DNA of 35,845 nucleotides from Caldilineaceae bacterium (GCA_022824685.1 JAJDZJ010000050.1:1-35845); one strand, 5' to 3'; counted from the stretch's first letter, positions 1 through 7,221 are shown. Notes: generated by a model from the letters alone, not told the origin. Program-made: numbers and translations.

Positions 1-19
1 TCTCGCCGACTGAGGGCCT
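1..19. repeat. Terminal direct repeat, left copy
   Basis: The 19 bases TCTCGCCGACTGAGGGCCT are identical to positions 35827-35845. The repeat touches both edges, so its true length is unknown. It may mean that the assembled molecule closes on itself or that assembly broke at a short repeat. Housekeeping genes such as serS and plsY argue against a small plasmid. Confidence 0.8.
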
Positions 20-336
20 GATCCGCGGCGTCTTCCCGTCGATATTCAGTAAGCGCAGGGTGATTTCCACTTATTCTCGCTTTCTTCTGGCCACAATTTC
101 AACTGAATCGGCCTACAGATTTAGATGCGATTGCCCTGCTAACTTCACAGTCGGAAGGGGGCATTCCGCTGTGGGAGCGGAATTCAGGCTACCACTGGGA
201 ATTCGCGCTGAACCCTGTATCTCGCTTCTCCTGGCAACCGTGGTCTGGAATGCGCCTGGAGAAAGGGCGGGTGGAGACTTCGTCTTGCTGACGGGTCGCG
301 GGAATCTGGCCACAGGGGCGTTAGCCAGGCGCGAGT
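1..336. other. Gene-free left edge
   Basis: No gene can be supported here. A 98-codon plus-strand reading frame (60-356) has no recognisable motif, no ribosome binding site, and overlaps the 3' end of the phosphopantetheinyl transferase gene. The first 19 bases recur at the right edge of the window. I see no clear terminator for the minus-strand operon that ends at 337. Confidence 0.5.
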
Positions 337-1107
337 TTAGGATACAGAAAGGATGACGGTCTTCCCTATTGCAGGCGGTGCGGCTAATGCGCCTACGTAA
401 CCGGTGGGCATCGAGAGATCTGAGACGTGGTATCTGTCGTCAGATGGAAACTGGCGCGGGTCGAAAGTTTGGGCGTGGTGAGAGGCGGGCCCGGGACATG
501 TTAGGTCCCGCGGCAGTTGTCGAATGCCGACACCTTCAGCTTTGGCGACTGCTTCAAGGCGGGTCCAGGCCTGAAAGCGTATTCTGTTTCGCGCGGTCTC
601 TCCGGAGCTTGATAAACGTTCAATCTCCTGCGGGGTCAAATAGGAAGTTGCCAGCGGCGCGCCGGCGGGGTAGGTACTCAGCCGCTCGATGTCAATGCCC
701 AGTGGATGGCCGGCGCCAACAGCCAGCGCGGCCAGTTCGAAGGAATGGGAAACGTTGAACTGCAGTTCCAGCGGCGGGCCAGGCCTGAGAGACGGTTTTC
801 CAAAATCGTTGTGGGAGAAGCAGATCTGTTGCGCCGGCAGGTTCAGATAGCGGCCAAGGATTTTACGCACCATGGCGCGACAGACGACGAAACGGCGGGC
901 GTCCTGTCCGGAACGAAGACGTCGGACGCGGCGCCAATCGCTGTTTGAAAGCAAGCTCTCCAGGTAGGCGAGGACTGAATGCTCTACTGTCAGTTCCCAG
1001 GTCCAGACGTGCGCCTCGTTGCCCTTCAGAGGGGGCGGACAGATAAGGGATGTTATGCTCCTGAACTGCTCTTCTCCAACTAGGGGATCGCGCGGCGACC
1101 CTTCCAC
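337..1107 (-). CDS. 4'-phosphopantetheinyl transferase (Sfp/Gsp superfamily)
   Basis: Predicted cytosolic enzyme that moves 4'-phosphopantetheine from CoA to a serine of a carrier protein. In the 256-residue product I see NVSHS at 118-122, the Mg-binding GIDIE at 137-141 and WTRLEAVAKA at 181-190. The last matches the family W-x-x-K-E-x-x-x-K motif with Leu for the first Lys but with Glu185 and Lys189 kept. Length is normal for the Sfp type. I chose a GTG start at 1107 because GGAGG lies 6 bases upstream (1114-1118). The open frame runs further upstream but only inside the preceding gene. The start overlaps the end of the glycosyltransferase gene by 28 bases, so it is the last gene of the carotenoid operon. 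No carrier-protein synthase (PKS/NRPS/FAS) is in view, so the substrate is unknown. Confidence 0.85.
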   Translation of the reverse strand: MEGSPRDPLVGEEQFRSITSLICPPPLKGNEAHVWTWELTVEHSVLAYLESLLSNSDWRRVRRLRSGQDARRFVVCRAMVRKILGRYLNLPAQQICFSHNDFGKPSLRPGPPLELQFNVSHSFELAALAVGAGHPLGIDIERLSTYPAGAPLATSYLTPQEIERLSSSGETARNRIRFQAWTRLEAVAKAEGVGIRQLPRDLTCPGPASHHAQTFDPRQFPSDDRYHVSDLSMPTGYVGALAAPPAIGKTVILSVS

Positions 1108-2210
1108 AGGGGACCTCCATATCGAAAATGCCACCACAAGGATTGGGCGGCAATAGCTGACATCAGCAGAACCGAGATTGGAAGCGGAAGCGCGTCGCGT
1201 ACCCGCTGTCCGGTTCTCCATGCCGTCATGCCGCGGAGCGATAAGCCAGCGAAAATGAGGAGCCCGGTCCATAACGGATGACCTGGGACTTCTGCGCCGG
1301 CGAAGCCGAGGCCGAGCAGAACCCAGGGGGCGAGAAAGACGAGCCAGTGAAAGAGAGTGGCGGCAAGCAGCCCGGCGACGCCTCCGAACCCGGCGAGGAT
1401 GTTCTTGGCGAATCCTTCGCGCACGGTCCGCCAGTCACGGTACATGCGGCAGGATATGAGGCCGTCGGCCTCGACCAGTCGCAACTGCAGGCTGGCGCGT
1501 TTTGCCTGGCGGGCCAAGCCAATGTCATCGAGGATGTCATCGCGTACGGAAGCGTGACCTCCAAGGCGATCGTACGCGGCCCGGCTGAAGGCGATGCACT
1601 GGCCGTTGGCCGCGGCCAGGAGCGGGAATCTCGTGCGGTGGACGGCGAACGCTGGCAGGTAGGCGTGAAGGGCGAGCGCCATGAGCGGAACGCAAAGGCG
1701 TTCGGTCCAGGTTACGGTCTTCTGGGTGGGCATCACGGCAAGCATATCGGCGCCGCTGCGCTTGAATTCGGAAAGTAGAGCGGCCAAAGCGGGACTTTGC
1801 CAGTGAACATCGGCATCGGTGAAGATGAGAATATCGCCGCTTGCCTGCGCTGCCAATTGGTGGCAGGCCCAATTCTTTGCCAGCCATCCACTTGGAATCG
1901 GCCTGCCCGGGAGAGTCCGCAAGCGCTCATCGCCCCGGGATGCCTTTCTGGCGGACCCAACCGTATCGTCCTGGGAGTGATCGTCCATGATGAGCAGCTC
2001 AAACCGGGAATAGGACTGGCGAAGCAGGCTGTTTACTATCGTCCCAATGGAGCCGGCTTCATTTCGCGCTGGGATGAGGATGGAGATTTTCAGATCGACG
2101 GCGCTTGGCCCGGCGCTTCTCAGTCCGGGAAAGGTCAGAAAGTTTGTCAGCAGGATAAGGATCATCCCGCTCAAGGCGGCGGTGATCAGGAGAAGAAGCG
2201 CTGCTGTCAT
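1080..2210 (-). CDS. Family 2 glycosyltransferase, CruG-like
   Basis: Membrane-bound GT-A-fold glycosyltransferase of 376 residues. An N-terminal hydrophobic segment (about 1-25) precedes the catalytic domain, with ISILIPARNE at 42-51, DDHSQDD at 76-82 and the nucleotide-sugar/metal motif TDAD at 131-134. A later DDILDD stretch fits the acceptor-site acidic motif. The C-terminal third is hydrophobic with several membrane segments. The ATG at 2210 overlaps the plsY stop as ATGA. In cyanobacteria the GT2 protein CruG glycosylates the 2'-hydroxy group of myxol-type carotenoids, and CruF acts just before it. The CruF-like gene two genes upstream makes a carotenoid glycosyltransferase the best guess, but lipid glycosylation is not excluded. 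The first 116 codons of the longer open frame lie inside plsY and are not used. Confidence 0.8.
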   Translation of the reverse strand: MTAALLLLITAALSGMILILLTNFLTFPGLRSAGPSAVDLKISILIPARNEAGSIGTIVNSLLRQSYSRFELLIMDDHSQDDTVGSARKASRGDERLRTLPGRPIPSGWLAKNWACHQLAAQASGDILIFTDADVHWQSPALAALLSEFKRSGADMLAVMPTQKTVTWTERLCVPLMALALHAYLPAFAVHRTRFPLLAAANGQCIAFSRAAYDRLGGHASVRDDILDDIGLARQAKRASLQLRLVEADGLISCRMYRDWRTVREGFAKNILAGFGGVAGLLAATLFHWLVFLAPWVLLGLGFAGAEVPGHPLWTGLLIFAGLSLRGMTAWRTGQRVRDALPLPISVLLMSAIAAQSLWWHFRYGGPLWKGRRAIP

Positions 2211-2794
2211 GGCGGCGTAGTGCGGCGCAGAGAGGGGGGCTGCGCAAGTTCGCGCCGGTGTTTCCAGGCGACGATAAGGGCATTCCCGAGCCAGGCGCCA
2301 AGGAGATCGACTGAATATCCTGCCGCCAGCAGGAATATCAGCAGGCCAATCAAAGCCAAAATAACTGCCCAGCCGTCGTTGGACACAAGGAAGTAGGCAG
2401 CCAGCAGCAGCGCGCCAAGAAGAAACAGAACGCTCCAACCAGTCAGACCGGCCCAGACGCCGAAGGTCACGGCGACAGCCTTGCCTCCCTTGAAGCTGAG
2501 GAAGATGGAGAATGCGTGACCGGCTACCGCGGACAGGGCCACCGCCGCCAAAGGCCAACCGTCGATGCAGCCAAGATGTTGGGCGCCAAGGACGGGCAGC
2601 AGCCCCTTTAGGCCGTCGAGCGCGATCACAGTGATGCCCAAGGCCCTGCTGCCGGCGCGGATCACATTTGTGCCGCCAGGGTTGCCGTCTCCGAAACGAC
2701 GAATCTCAGTTTGTAGAAGGAACTGTCCAGTCCAAACCGAGAAAGGAAGACTACCGCTGAGATGGGCGATCACTATCCACAGGAGGGCGTTCAT
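2207..2794 (-). CDS. plsY: Glycerol-3-phosphate acyltransferase PlsY
   Basis: Integral membrane enzyme that acylates glycerol-3-phosphate from acyl-phosphate, the first step of phospholipid synthesis in most bacteria. The 195-residue product has the family blocks GNPGGTNVIR (37-46), GLKGLLPV (about 61-68) and FKGGKAVA (about 101-108), the glycine-rich loops of the active site, and about five membrane segments. Length is typical. The ATG at 2794 overlaps the TGA of the CruF-like gene (ATGA), and its own stop overlaps the next start in the same way. This start is preferred over an upstream ATG at 2821. Its place between two carotenoid-modifying genes is unusual. It may only share expression, or it may couple membrane lipid supply to carotenoid glycoside synthesis. 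Confidence 0.92.
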   Translation of the reverse strand: MNALLWIVIAHLSGSLPFSVWTGQFLLQTEIRRFGDGNPGGTNVIRAGSRALGITVIALDGLKGLLPVLGAQHLGCIDGWPLAAVALSAVAGHAFSIFLSFKGGKAVAVTFGVWAGLTGWSVLFLLGALLLAAYFLVSNDGWAVILALIGLLIFLLAAGYSVDLLGAWLGNALIVAWKHRRELAQPPSLRRTTPP

Positions 2795-3663
2795 TGTGGC
2801 TGGCCCAGCAGTCTTCGCCACGCCAAGGCCGCGAAGATGCCCATGCCAAGGAAACCGGCTGCGGCCGGGCCTGGCAAGTCAAAATAGAACCCTAGCCCGA
2901 CAGTTTCCAGCAGCCAAGTTGTGGTGTAGACGAAGGCGAGGGATTCTATTGGGAGGCGGTCGAAGGGGACTATGCGCATTGAAAGGAAAGTGATGGCGGC
3001 GGCGGCAACTGCCCACCCGGCGAAGTTGACGAGGGGGATGCCGAAGTAGAATCCTGGATTCTGCCATTGCCAGAAGCCCCAGTCAACCATTTGGGGATCA
3101 AGGAACAGGTCCCAGGCGGTAAAGGCGAATCCCGAGACCAGAGAGACATACAGGTCATTGAACCGGGAACGGGCAGGGGGAGTTTTCCTATTGCCAGAGG
3201 CGATGGCGGCGGCGGCAGCCCAGGACGGGGGCATCATCATGAGCCAAGCAACCGGGACCTGCACGGGTACCGACGCGAGCTGGGGACGGAGGACATTCGT
3301 ATAGTGATAGTGTCCAAATGGGAGACCGGTGTGAACGCCTGAAAGTTCGATCAGCCACGTCGCTGCCATTACTGACACGCCGACTGCGAAGGCGACGGGC
3401 CCCGAAATCGCGGCGGATAGCAGGCTGAGGATGAGAGCAGCCTGCACGGCGACGGCCAGAGAAAGGACCAGAACCAGCGTCTCGGGACCTTCCGTGCGCA
3501 GGGAATGGGGGGTCAGAACCATCAAGAGAAGCCAGAGCAAGAAAAGGGAGCGACTGACGAAATTCGTTTGGAGGCGCAATTCGCATAGCAAGTCAAAGAC
3601 CCTAAACCTTGACACGGCACCTTCGCTGCGGGAAGCGACGGGCCGGTGTTCGCTCACTGGCAT
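2791..3663 (-). CDS. CruF-like carotenoid biosynthesis protein (DUF422)
   Basis: Predicted polytopic membrane protein of the DUF422/CruF family. In cyanobacteria and Deinococcus these proteins hydrate the C-1',2' double bond of the carotenoid psi end. The 290-residue product has six to eight hydrophobic segments and the family blocks THTGLPFG-like (GVHTGLPFGHYHYTN), WDLFLDPQMVDWG and FYFGIPLVNFAGW. The start is either ATG at 3663 or GTG at 3657, and the latter overlaps the upstream TGA as GTGA. Both keep the gene translationally coupled to the secreted-protein gene. No phytoene desaturase is in the window, so the exact substrate (lycopene or gamma-carotene derivative) cannot be read from context. 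Confidence 0.85.
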   Translation of the reverse strand: MPVSEHRPVASRSEGAVSRFRVFDLLCELRLQTNFVSRSLFLLWLLLMVLTPHSLRTEGPETLVLVLSLAVAVQAALILSLLSAAISGPVAFAVGVSVMAATWLIELSGVHTGLPFGHYHYTNVLRPQLASVPVQVPVAWLMMMPPSWAAAAAIASGNRKTPPARSRFNDLYVSLVSGFAFTAWDLFLDPQMVDWGFWQWQNPGFYFGIPLVNFAGWAVAAAAITFLSMRIVPFDRLPIESLAFVYTTTWLLETVGLGFYFDLPGPAAAGFLGMGIFAALAWRRLLGQPQ

Positions 3664-4436
3664 TGTTCGCCAGCGCCGAACAGCCCAGCCAACAGGCGCA
3701 TGAGCCAGTTGCAGCCAGGTTTCGGCGGGTCCGTTACAGATTGATCCTTTTGCTCGGATTTGGTCTTCTGCGCCGGGTCAGGGTTTGCTTCCTGCGGTGG
3801 CGCTGAAGGGGCGTCCGACGTAAGGATGACCGGCGTCCAGTACTTCTTCAGTTTTCGGGCAAAGTCAAAGTCGCCTCCCAGCACCTCGCGCTGCCCAACG
3901 ACCAGTGTGTACCGTCCTACCTCCTGTTGTGCGTGCCAGACGACGACATGCACTTCGCTCTCAGCGGGGAATGTAATTTGGCGGCGCTGCCGTTGCCAGT
4001 AGGCCGTCCGGCTGAAGGGTTCGAAGAATATGGTCGCACTGGCCGGTTCGATCAGGGTCGTCCCTGTCAGGTCAGATACCAGGGGAAGGGCAGCGGCCGG
4101 CAAGGCGGAGACTGCGCCGGCGTCCAATGCGTTGGCGATCACGCCGATGGTGGGTGCGAACTGCTCCTGCCCTTCGATCTGCGGGATGGTCATGCCGATT
4201 TCGATAGTCTGGCCGGCCGTGACGCTAAAGGTAAAGAAATCGACGTCTCCGGGCTTGTCCAGGGTGGAATAGAGTGCGGTTGAGATGTCAGGATCTTTTA
4301 CTCTCATGGGGGACGTTTCGCTAGTGTCCGGGTCTTCGAAAAAGGGTTGGTGAGCGAATGCGTCGAGCCCGGTGATTAGAATGAGCGATAGCGCTAGGGA
4401 CAGTGCGGCCATGACTTGCGGTAAGGGCTTTTTCAT
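3654..4436 (-). CDS. Unrecognised secreted protein in carotenoid operon
   Basis: I do not recognise a named family. The 260-residue product starts with a positively charged, then hydrophobic segment (about 1-28, ending near DAFAHQ) that looks like a cleavable signal peptide or single anchor, without a lipobox. The middle is beta-rich: the stretch with GDVDFFTFSV and AGQTIEIGM resembles the PPC-type pre-peptidase beta-sandwich pattern. A Pro/Ala/Lys-rich linker (about 210-240) follows, then a hydrophobic C-terminal tail carrying two cysteines (in PGCNW and GEQCQ). Its ATG overlaps the lycopene cyclase stop (ATGA) and its stop overlaps the CruF-like start, so it is made from the same message. 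A role in holding or exporting carotenoids in the envelope is only a guess. Confidence 0.75.
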   Translation of the reverse strand: MKKPLPQVMAALSLALSLILITGLDAFAHQPFFEDPDTSETSPMRVKDPDISTALYSTLDKPGDVDFFTFSVTAGQTIEIGMTIPQIEGQEQFAPTIGVIANALDAGAVSALPAAALPLVSDLTGTTLIEPASATIFFEPFSRTAYWQRQRRQITFPAESEVHVVVWHAQQEVGRYTLVVGQREVLGGDFDFARKLKKYWTPVILTSDAPSAPPQEANPDPAQKTKSEQKDQSVTDPPKPGCNWLMRLLAGLFGAGEQCQ

Positions 4437-5224
4437 TGTGCTTCCTTCGCAACTACATTAATCCAGGCGGCACGTTGGTGGCTGGGTCTGGCGATCATCA
4501 GAGTGATGCCGAAGACGACCATGGCGCTTGTGAGCAGGAAGAAGAGGAATTCTTCCAGAGGAAGCACTCCTCCGAAGGTGACGCCTGACGATTTCAGGGT
4601 GCTGATGGTCCAGGTACCTGCCATAATGGCCAAGGCGTCGGCCCCGGAAAGGAATAGAGTGGCGGGAATGAGCGTCCAGAAAACCGGTCGGCGGAAGTGC
4701 CAGATTATGTCGGCGCCGAAAGCCAGTTGAATGGCGATAGGGAAGGCCCCCCATGCAAGTTCCAGTCCAAGATACGACACTTTTGCGGGTCCCAATCCTA
4801 GCAGCAACAGGCCAAGGAGCGAAAGAGCCAGCGAAGAGCCGGCAGACCACAGTCGGAGAAGGTGACGCGATTGAAAGGCTAAATCAGTTGCGGGGAGGAG
4901 ACGTGCGGACGCTAGAAGAGCGGTTCCCACTAGCAAAGTCTGTCCTATGAAGAAGAGATACTCTTCGAGAGGCACGTAGCCCAGCGTGATGCCCACTACG
5001 AGTGATGGGTCGTACCACCAGACCTTGGCGGCGACGAGATAGTTGTCCCATGGCGTGGTGTAGATTAGAGCAAGGACGACGTGAAGGCCGACTACAGGGA
5101 GGGAAGGCCAGGCTCGCAGCGCGGCGGGAAGGCGTTTGCCGCGACTGTGCAGGGCTCTGTTGAGAAAGAGGAAGAGGAGGAAGGGCAGACCGACGAAGTA
5201 GAGGAGAAATCCGAAATATGACAT
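4433..5224 (-). CDS. Fused CrtYc-CrtYd-type lycopene cyclase
   Basis: Membrane enzyme predicted to cyclise lycopene ends to beta-ionone rings. The 263 residues form two similar halves, each belonging to the lycopene cyclase domain family that exists as separate subunits CrtYc and CrtYd in actinobacteria. Each half carries the P-x-E-E-x-x-F-F motif: PLEEYLFF at 85-92 and PLEEFLFF at 222-229. YTTPWDNYLV at 55-64 and GTWTISTL at 203-210 precede them. Six to seven membrane segments are visible, and length fits the fused type. It is the first of six overlapping genes and lies 81 bases downstream of the CarH-like regulator, so carH may be co-transcribed. A potential upstream start is not needed because ATG 5224 begins the conserved hydrophobic helix. 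Confidence 0.87.
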   Translation of the reverse strand: MSYFGFLLYFVGLPFLLFLFLNRALHSRGKRLPAALRAWPSLPVVGLHVVLALIYTTPWDNYLVAAKVWWYDPSLVVGITLGYVPLEEYLFFIGQTLLVGTALLASARLLPATDLAFQSRHLLRLWSAGSSLALSLLGLLLLGLGPAKVSYLGLELAWGAFPIAIQLAFGADIIWHFRRPVFWTLIPATLFLSGADALAIMAGTWTISTLKSSGVTFGGVLPLEEFLFFLLTSAMVVFGITLMIARPSHQRAAWINVVAKEAQ

Positions 5225-5305
5225 TTCTTAAAGGGGGCAGGCAGCACGGACGCTGCAGAAAAGGAGTCTCGCGACAGGGACGAGGCAAATTGGAGTACAG
5301 CCGCT

Positions 5306-6682
5306 CTATGGTTCGGAATCTTGGATGTTCACCTGAATCTCCGTCAGTAGAGTCTCGAGCATCTGAACTATAGGGTCTCCGTCGGCCCCAAGGACAGATT
5401 CAACGGCAGAGCCGGCGAGAGCCAGGTACTCCTCCATGACCTGAATCGGAATCGAGCGGGAATCCAGGAAGGTACTAACCCACTGCGACTCCAAGGAGAT
5501 CAGCGAGGGGTCTCCCAGTCTCAGAGCCGCCACGAGGGAACTGGAGATACTGAAGTAAGGACGGCCCAGGGCGGCCCAATTCGGCGGGTCCCCTTGGGCC
5601 GGCTTCAGGACGAGTGAGGAGATTTGCAAAAGGTTGGAACGATAGCTGTCAAGGAGGTCCCGGTACTCGTTGGGCAAGAGGACAGGGTTCCTTTCCAGAT
5701 AGGGTGAAGAAAGAAGGAAATCAACCCGTGATCCTGCCTGCAGCAGATCTGTTCCGAGGAAATCACCAGGTATGCGCCGGCGGATCTGCTCGGAGAGATT
5801 CAGTATTCGCCCGCCAAAGGCAACTGGCACTCTGTGTTGGACAGTTCGTTCAGCCAGTTCCAAGAGGTTGCCGGCTGAGCGGAGCTGCTGTGAGACGAGG
5901 ATGACAAGGTCTGGTGTAATCTTCGACAGCGTCTCTTCCGTCGCGTCTGCCGGCAGGTTGTCCCCCAGGTAGACCGTTCCAAACCCCTTGCGTTTCAGGA
6001 TCAGCTGCAGGAGGGCGATACCGAAGGTGTGGCTCTCTCCGGGGGGACAGGCCAGCAGAATCTGACCTGGACGGGTTGGAGGCGGGCAGGCGCCCAAGAG
6101 GGTCTTTATTCGTTGCATCGCCTGGCCCGCGGCAAATGAAACCTGCTGAACCGATACCTTGTCCCGATGCCACTCCCAGCCAAGCTGCCTGAGTCCGTTA
6201 CAGAGAACGTTTTGGCAAACGACTTCGACAGGGAAGAGGGCAAAGGCATTCGTCAGGATCTGCTGTGCGCCGTATTCGTCGAAAGCGACGCAACCAGCAA
6301 TCCAATCGGCGCAAGCGGAGTTGATCTGCAGGTCTGCCTCGTCGAAGCCACCGACTTCGATTTGGGGACCTTCAGTCCAGCGCTGACCGACAAAGAAGTG
6401 ATCTGAAGGCGCGGCGTCCCGTTCCTGCAGCGGATCCCTGCCTTCGCTTTCCATTGATTGCCAGCGTTCGGCGGCTCTGGCGATGCTGAGACCTTCCTGG
6501 CGGCGCTGGTTCAGCCAGTGCAGTGTGTCGATGTCTCTGCGGGAGTAGATGCGGTGCCCTCCGGCGCTTCTGGCCGGCCGAGGGAGCCCGTATCGTCGTT
6601 CCCAGGCGCGCAGGGTCTCCGCCTTGATGCCTGTTTCGCGGACGACCGCTTTCAAATTATATGAGGGCGTGTCCGTATTCAT
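5306..6682 (-). CDS. MerR-type B12-binding regulator, CarH/LitR-like
   Basis: Predicted DNA-binding repressor with a cobalamin-binding light sensor, the usual regulator of bacterial carotenoid genes. In the 458-residue product residues 8-75 form the MerR winged helix (ETLRAWERRYGLP). Residues about 115-200 match the helical cap and 205-330 the B12 Rossmann domain. The lower-ligand motif E-x-H-x-x-G is present (216-221, His218). Trp171-His172 match Trp131-His132 of Thermus CarH, but the Glu-His pair ten residues on is Val181-Ser182. About 130 C-terminal residues have no counterpart in CarH of about 290 residues. I chose ATG 6682 because the MerR consensus begins there. The alternative TTG at 6751 would sit upstream of the predicted transcript start and lacks a ribosome site. 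AAGGGAG lies 11 bases before the ATG. Light response itself is inference. Confidence 0.85.
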   Translation of the reverse strand: MNTDTPSYNLKAVVRETGIKAETLRAWERRYGLPRPARSAGGHRIYSRRDIDTLHWLNQRRQEGLSIARAAERWQSMESEGRDPLQERDAAPSDHFFVGQRWTEGPQIEVGGFDEADLQINSACADWIAGCVAFDEYGAQQILTNAFALFPVEVVCQNVLCNGLRQLGWEWHRDKVSVQQVSFAAGQAMQRIKTLLGACPPPTRPGQILLACPPGESHTFGIALLQLILKRKGFGTVYLGDNLPADATEETLSKITPDLVILVSQQLRSAGNLLELAERTVQHRVPVAFGGRILNLSEQIRRRIPGDFLGTDLLQAGSRVDFLLSSPYLERNPVLLPNEYRDLLDSYRSNLLQISSLVLKPAQGDPPNWAALGRPYFSISSSLVAALRLGDPSLISLESQWVSTFLDSRSIPIQVMEEYLALAGSAVESVLGADGDPIVQMLETLLTEIQVNIQDSEP

Positions 6683-6683
6683 C

Positions 6684-6711
6684 TGTACATGTACTCCCTT
6701 GTACTTGTACT
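6684..6711. promoter_or_regulatory. Four TGTAC(A/T) repeats at the carH start (candidate operator)
   Basis: TGTACA at 6684 and TGTACT at 6690, 6700 and 6706 form two GTAC-N2-GTAC dyads offset by 16 bp. The first, GTACATGTAC, is a perfect 10-bp palindrome. They end directly before the chosen carH ATG. CarH proteins are reported to recognise a TnTACA core, so autoregulation is plausible. The 6-10-6 spacing differs from the usual 11-bp spacing. Confidence 0.5.
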
Positions 6712-6754
6712 CTGCGGGTTCTTCAGACAATTTGTCCTTGTTTGGGTCCAAGAT

Positions 6755-6783
6755 ATATTACGCGCTTTATTCGTGATCAACAA
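6755..6783 (-). promoter_or_regulatory. Candidate carH promoter
   Basis: Read on the minus strand: TTGTTG (6783-6778), 17 bases, TAATAT (6760-6755). The predicted transcript start near 6748 leaves a leader of about 65 bases that contains the TGTAC repeats. Confidence 0.45.
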
Positions 6784-6792
6784 ATCGGGAAA

Positions 6793-6816
6793 TCTGGACA
6801 AATTTGAATGTCCGGA
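6793..6816. promoter_or_regulatory. Inverted repeat upstream of carH promoter
   Basis: TCTGGACA, 8 bases, TGTCCGGA: 7 of 8 positions pair. It lies just upstream of the predicted carH -35 box in an AT-rich pocket of otherwise GC-rich DNA. A regulator site is possible. No protein is assigned. Confidence 0.3.
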
Positions 6817-7149
6817 AAAGTTGACCGTTTGGAGAGGGTAAGGGAGTGCGGATATCGCCGTGGGGACCGAGTGAAGATGGGCGCAAGGGGAAAGGAGGGT
6901 TGCCAAGGCCGGCGATAAGGGCGGGGCCGGGAAAGAGCGCGAATTGGCTGGGGTGGATGCCTGCCGCGACCAGAGACCGCCCCACAATGCACGCGGTGAG
7001 GAATGCGGAAGGCGTTACGGGGGCAGCCCCCCGCACGAGTGAGGCCGCTTGAGGCCGGCCGCTCAACACAGTAAAGTGGGTCCGGAGGTACACAGTTGGG
7101 GTAGGGGACAGAAGGGGCTCGACAAAGAAGCCTCAGGCAGGCGAAATAT

Positions 7150-7177
7150 TCTGCAAAAACTGTACAAATTGTTTGAA
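7150..7177 (+). promoter_or_regulatory. Three 11-bp-spaced TnTACA-like sites (candidate CarH operator)
   Basis: Cores TCTGCA (7150), TGTACA (7161) and TTTGAA (7172) start exactly 11 bases apart. Against TnTACA they have one, zero and two mismatches. Reported CarH operators consist of tandem 11-bp repeats with this core. A possible -10 box TATTAT (7178-7183) directly follows, so binding could block RNA polymerase, though no good -35 box goes with it. Confidence 0.45.
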
Positions 7178-7190
7178 TATTATTTGCGCT

Positions 7191-7221
7191 TTGGCTCTAT
7201 CACACAGGAATCGCTTATACT
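7191..7221 (+). promoter_or_regulatory. Alternative crtB promoter
   Basis: TTGGCT (7191-7196), 19 bases, TATACT (7216-7221). The -10 box is good, the -35 box is weak and the spacer is long. It competes with the TATTAT box at 7178 as the crtB start site. Confidence 0.3.

Noticed and set aside
60..356. 98-codon plus-strand frame at the left edge
   Set aside because: No motif or ribosome site, and it overlaps the end of the phosphopantetheinyl transferase gene. Its frame continues to the edge, so a partial gene cannot be wholly excluded, but nothing supports one.
1278..1778. 166-codon plus-strand frame opposite the glycosyltransferase gene
   Set aside because: It is antisense to a gene with clear family motifs and has none of its own.
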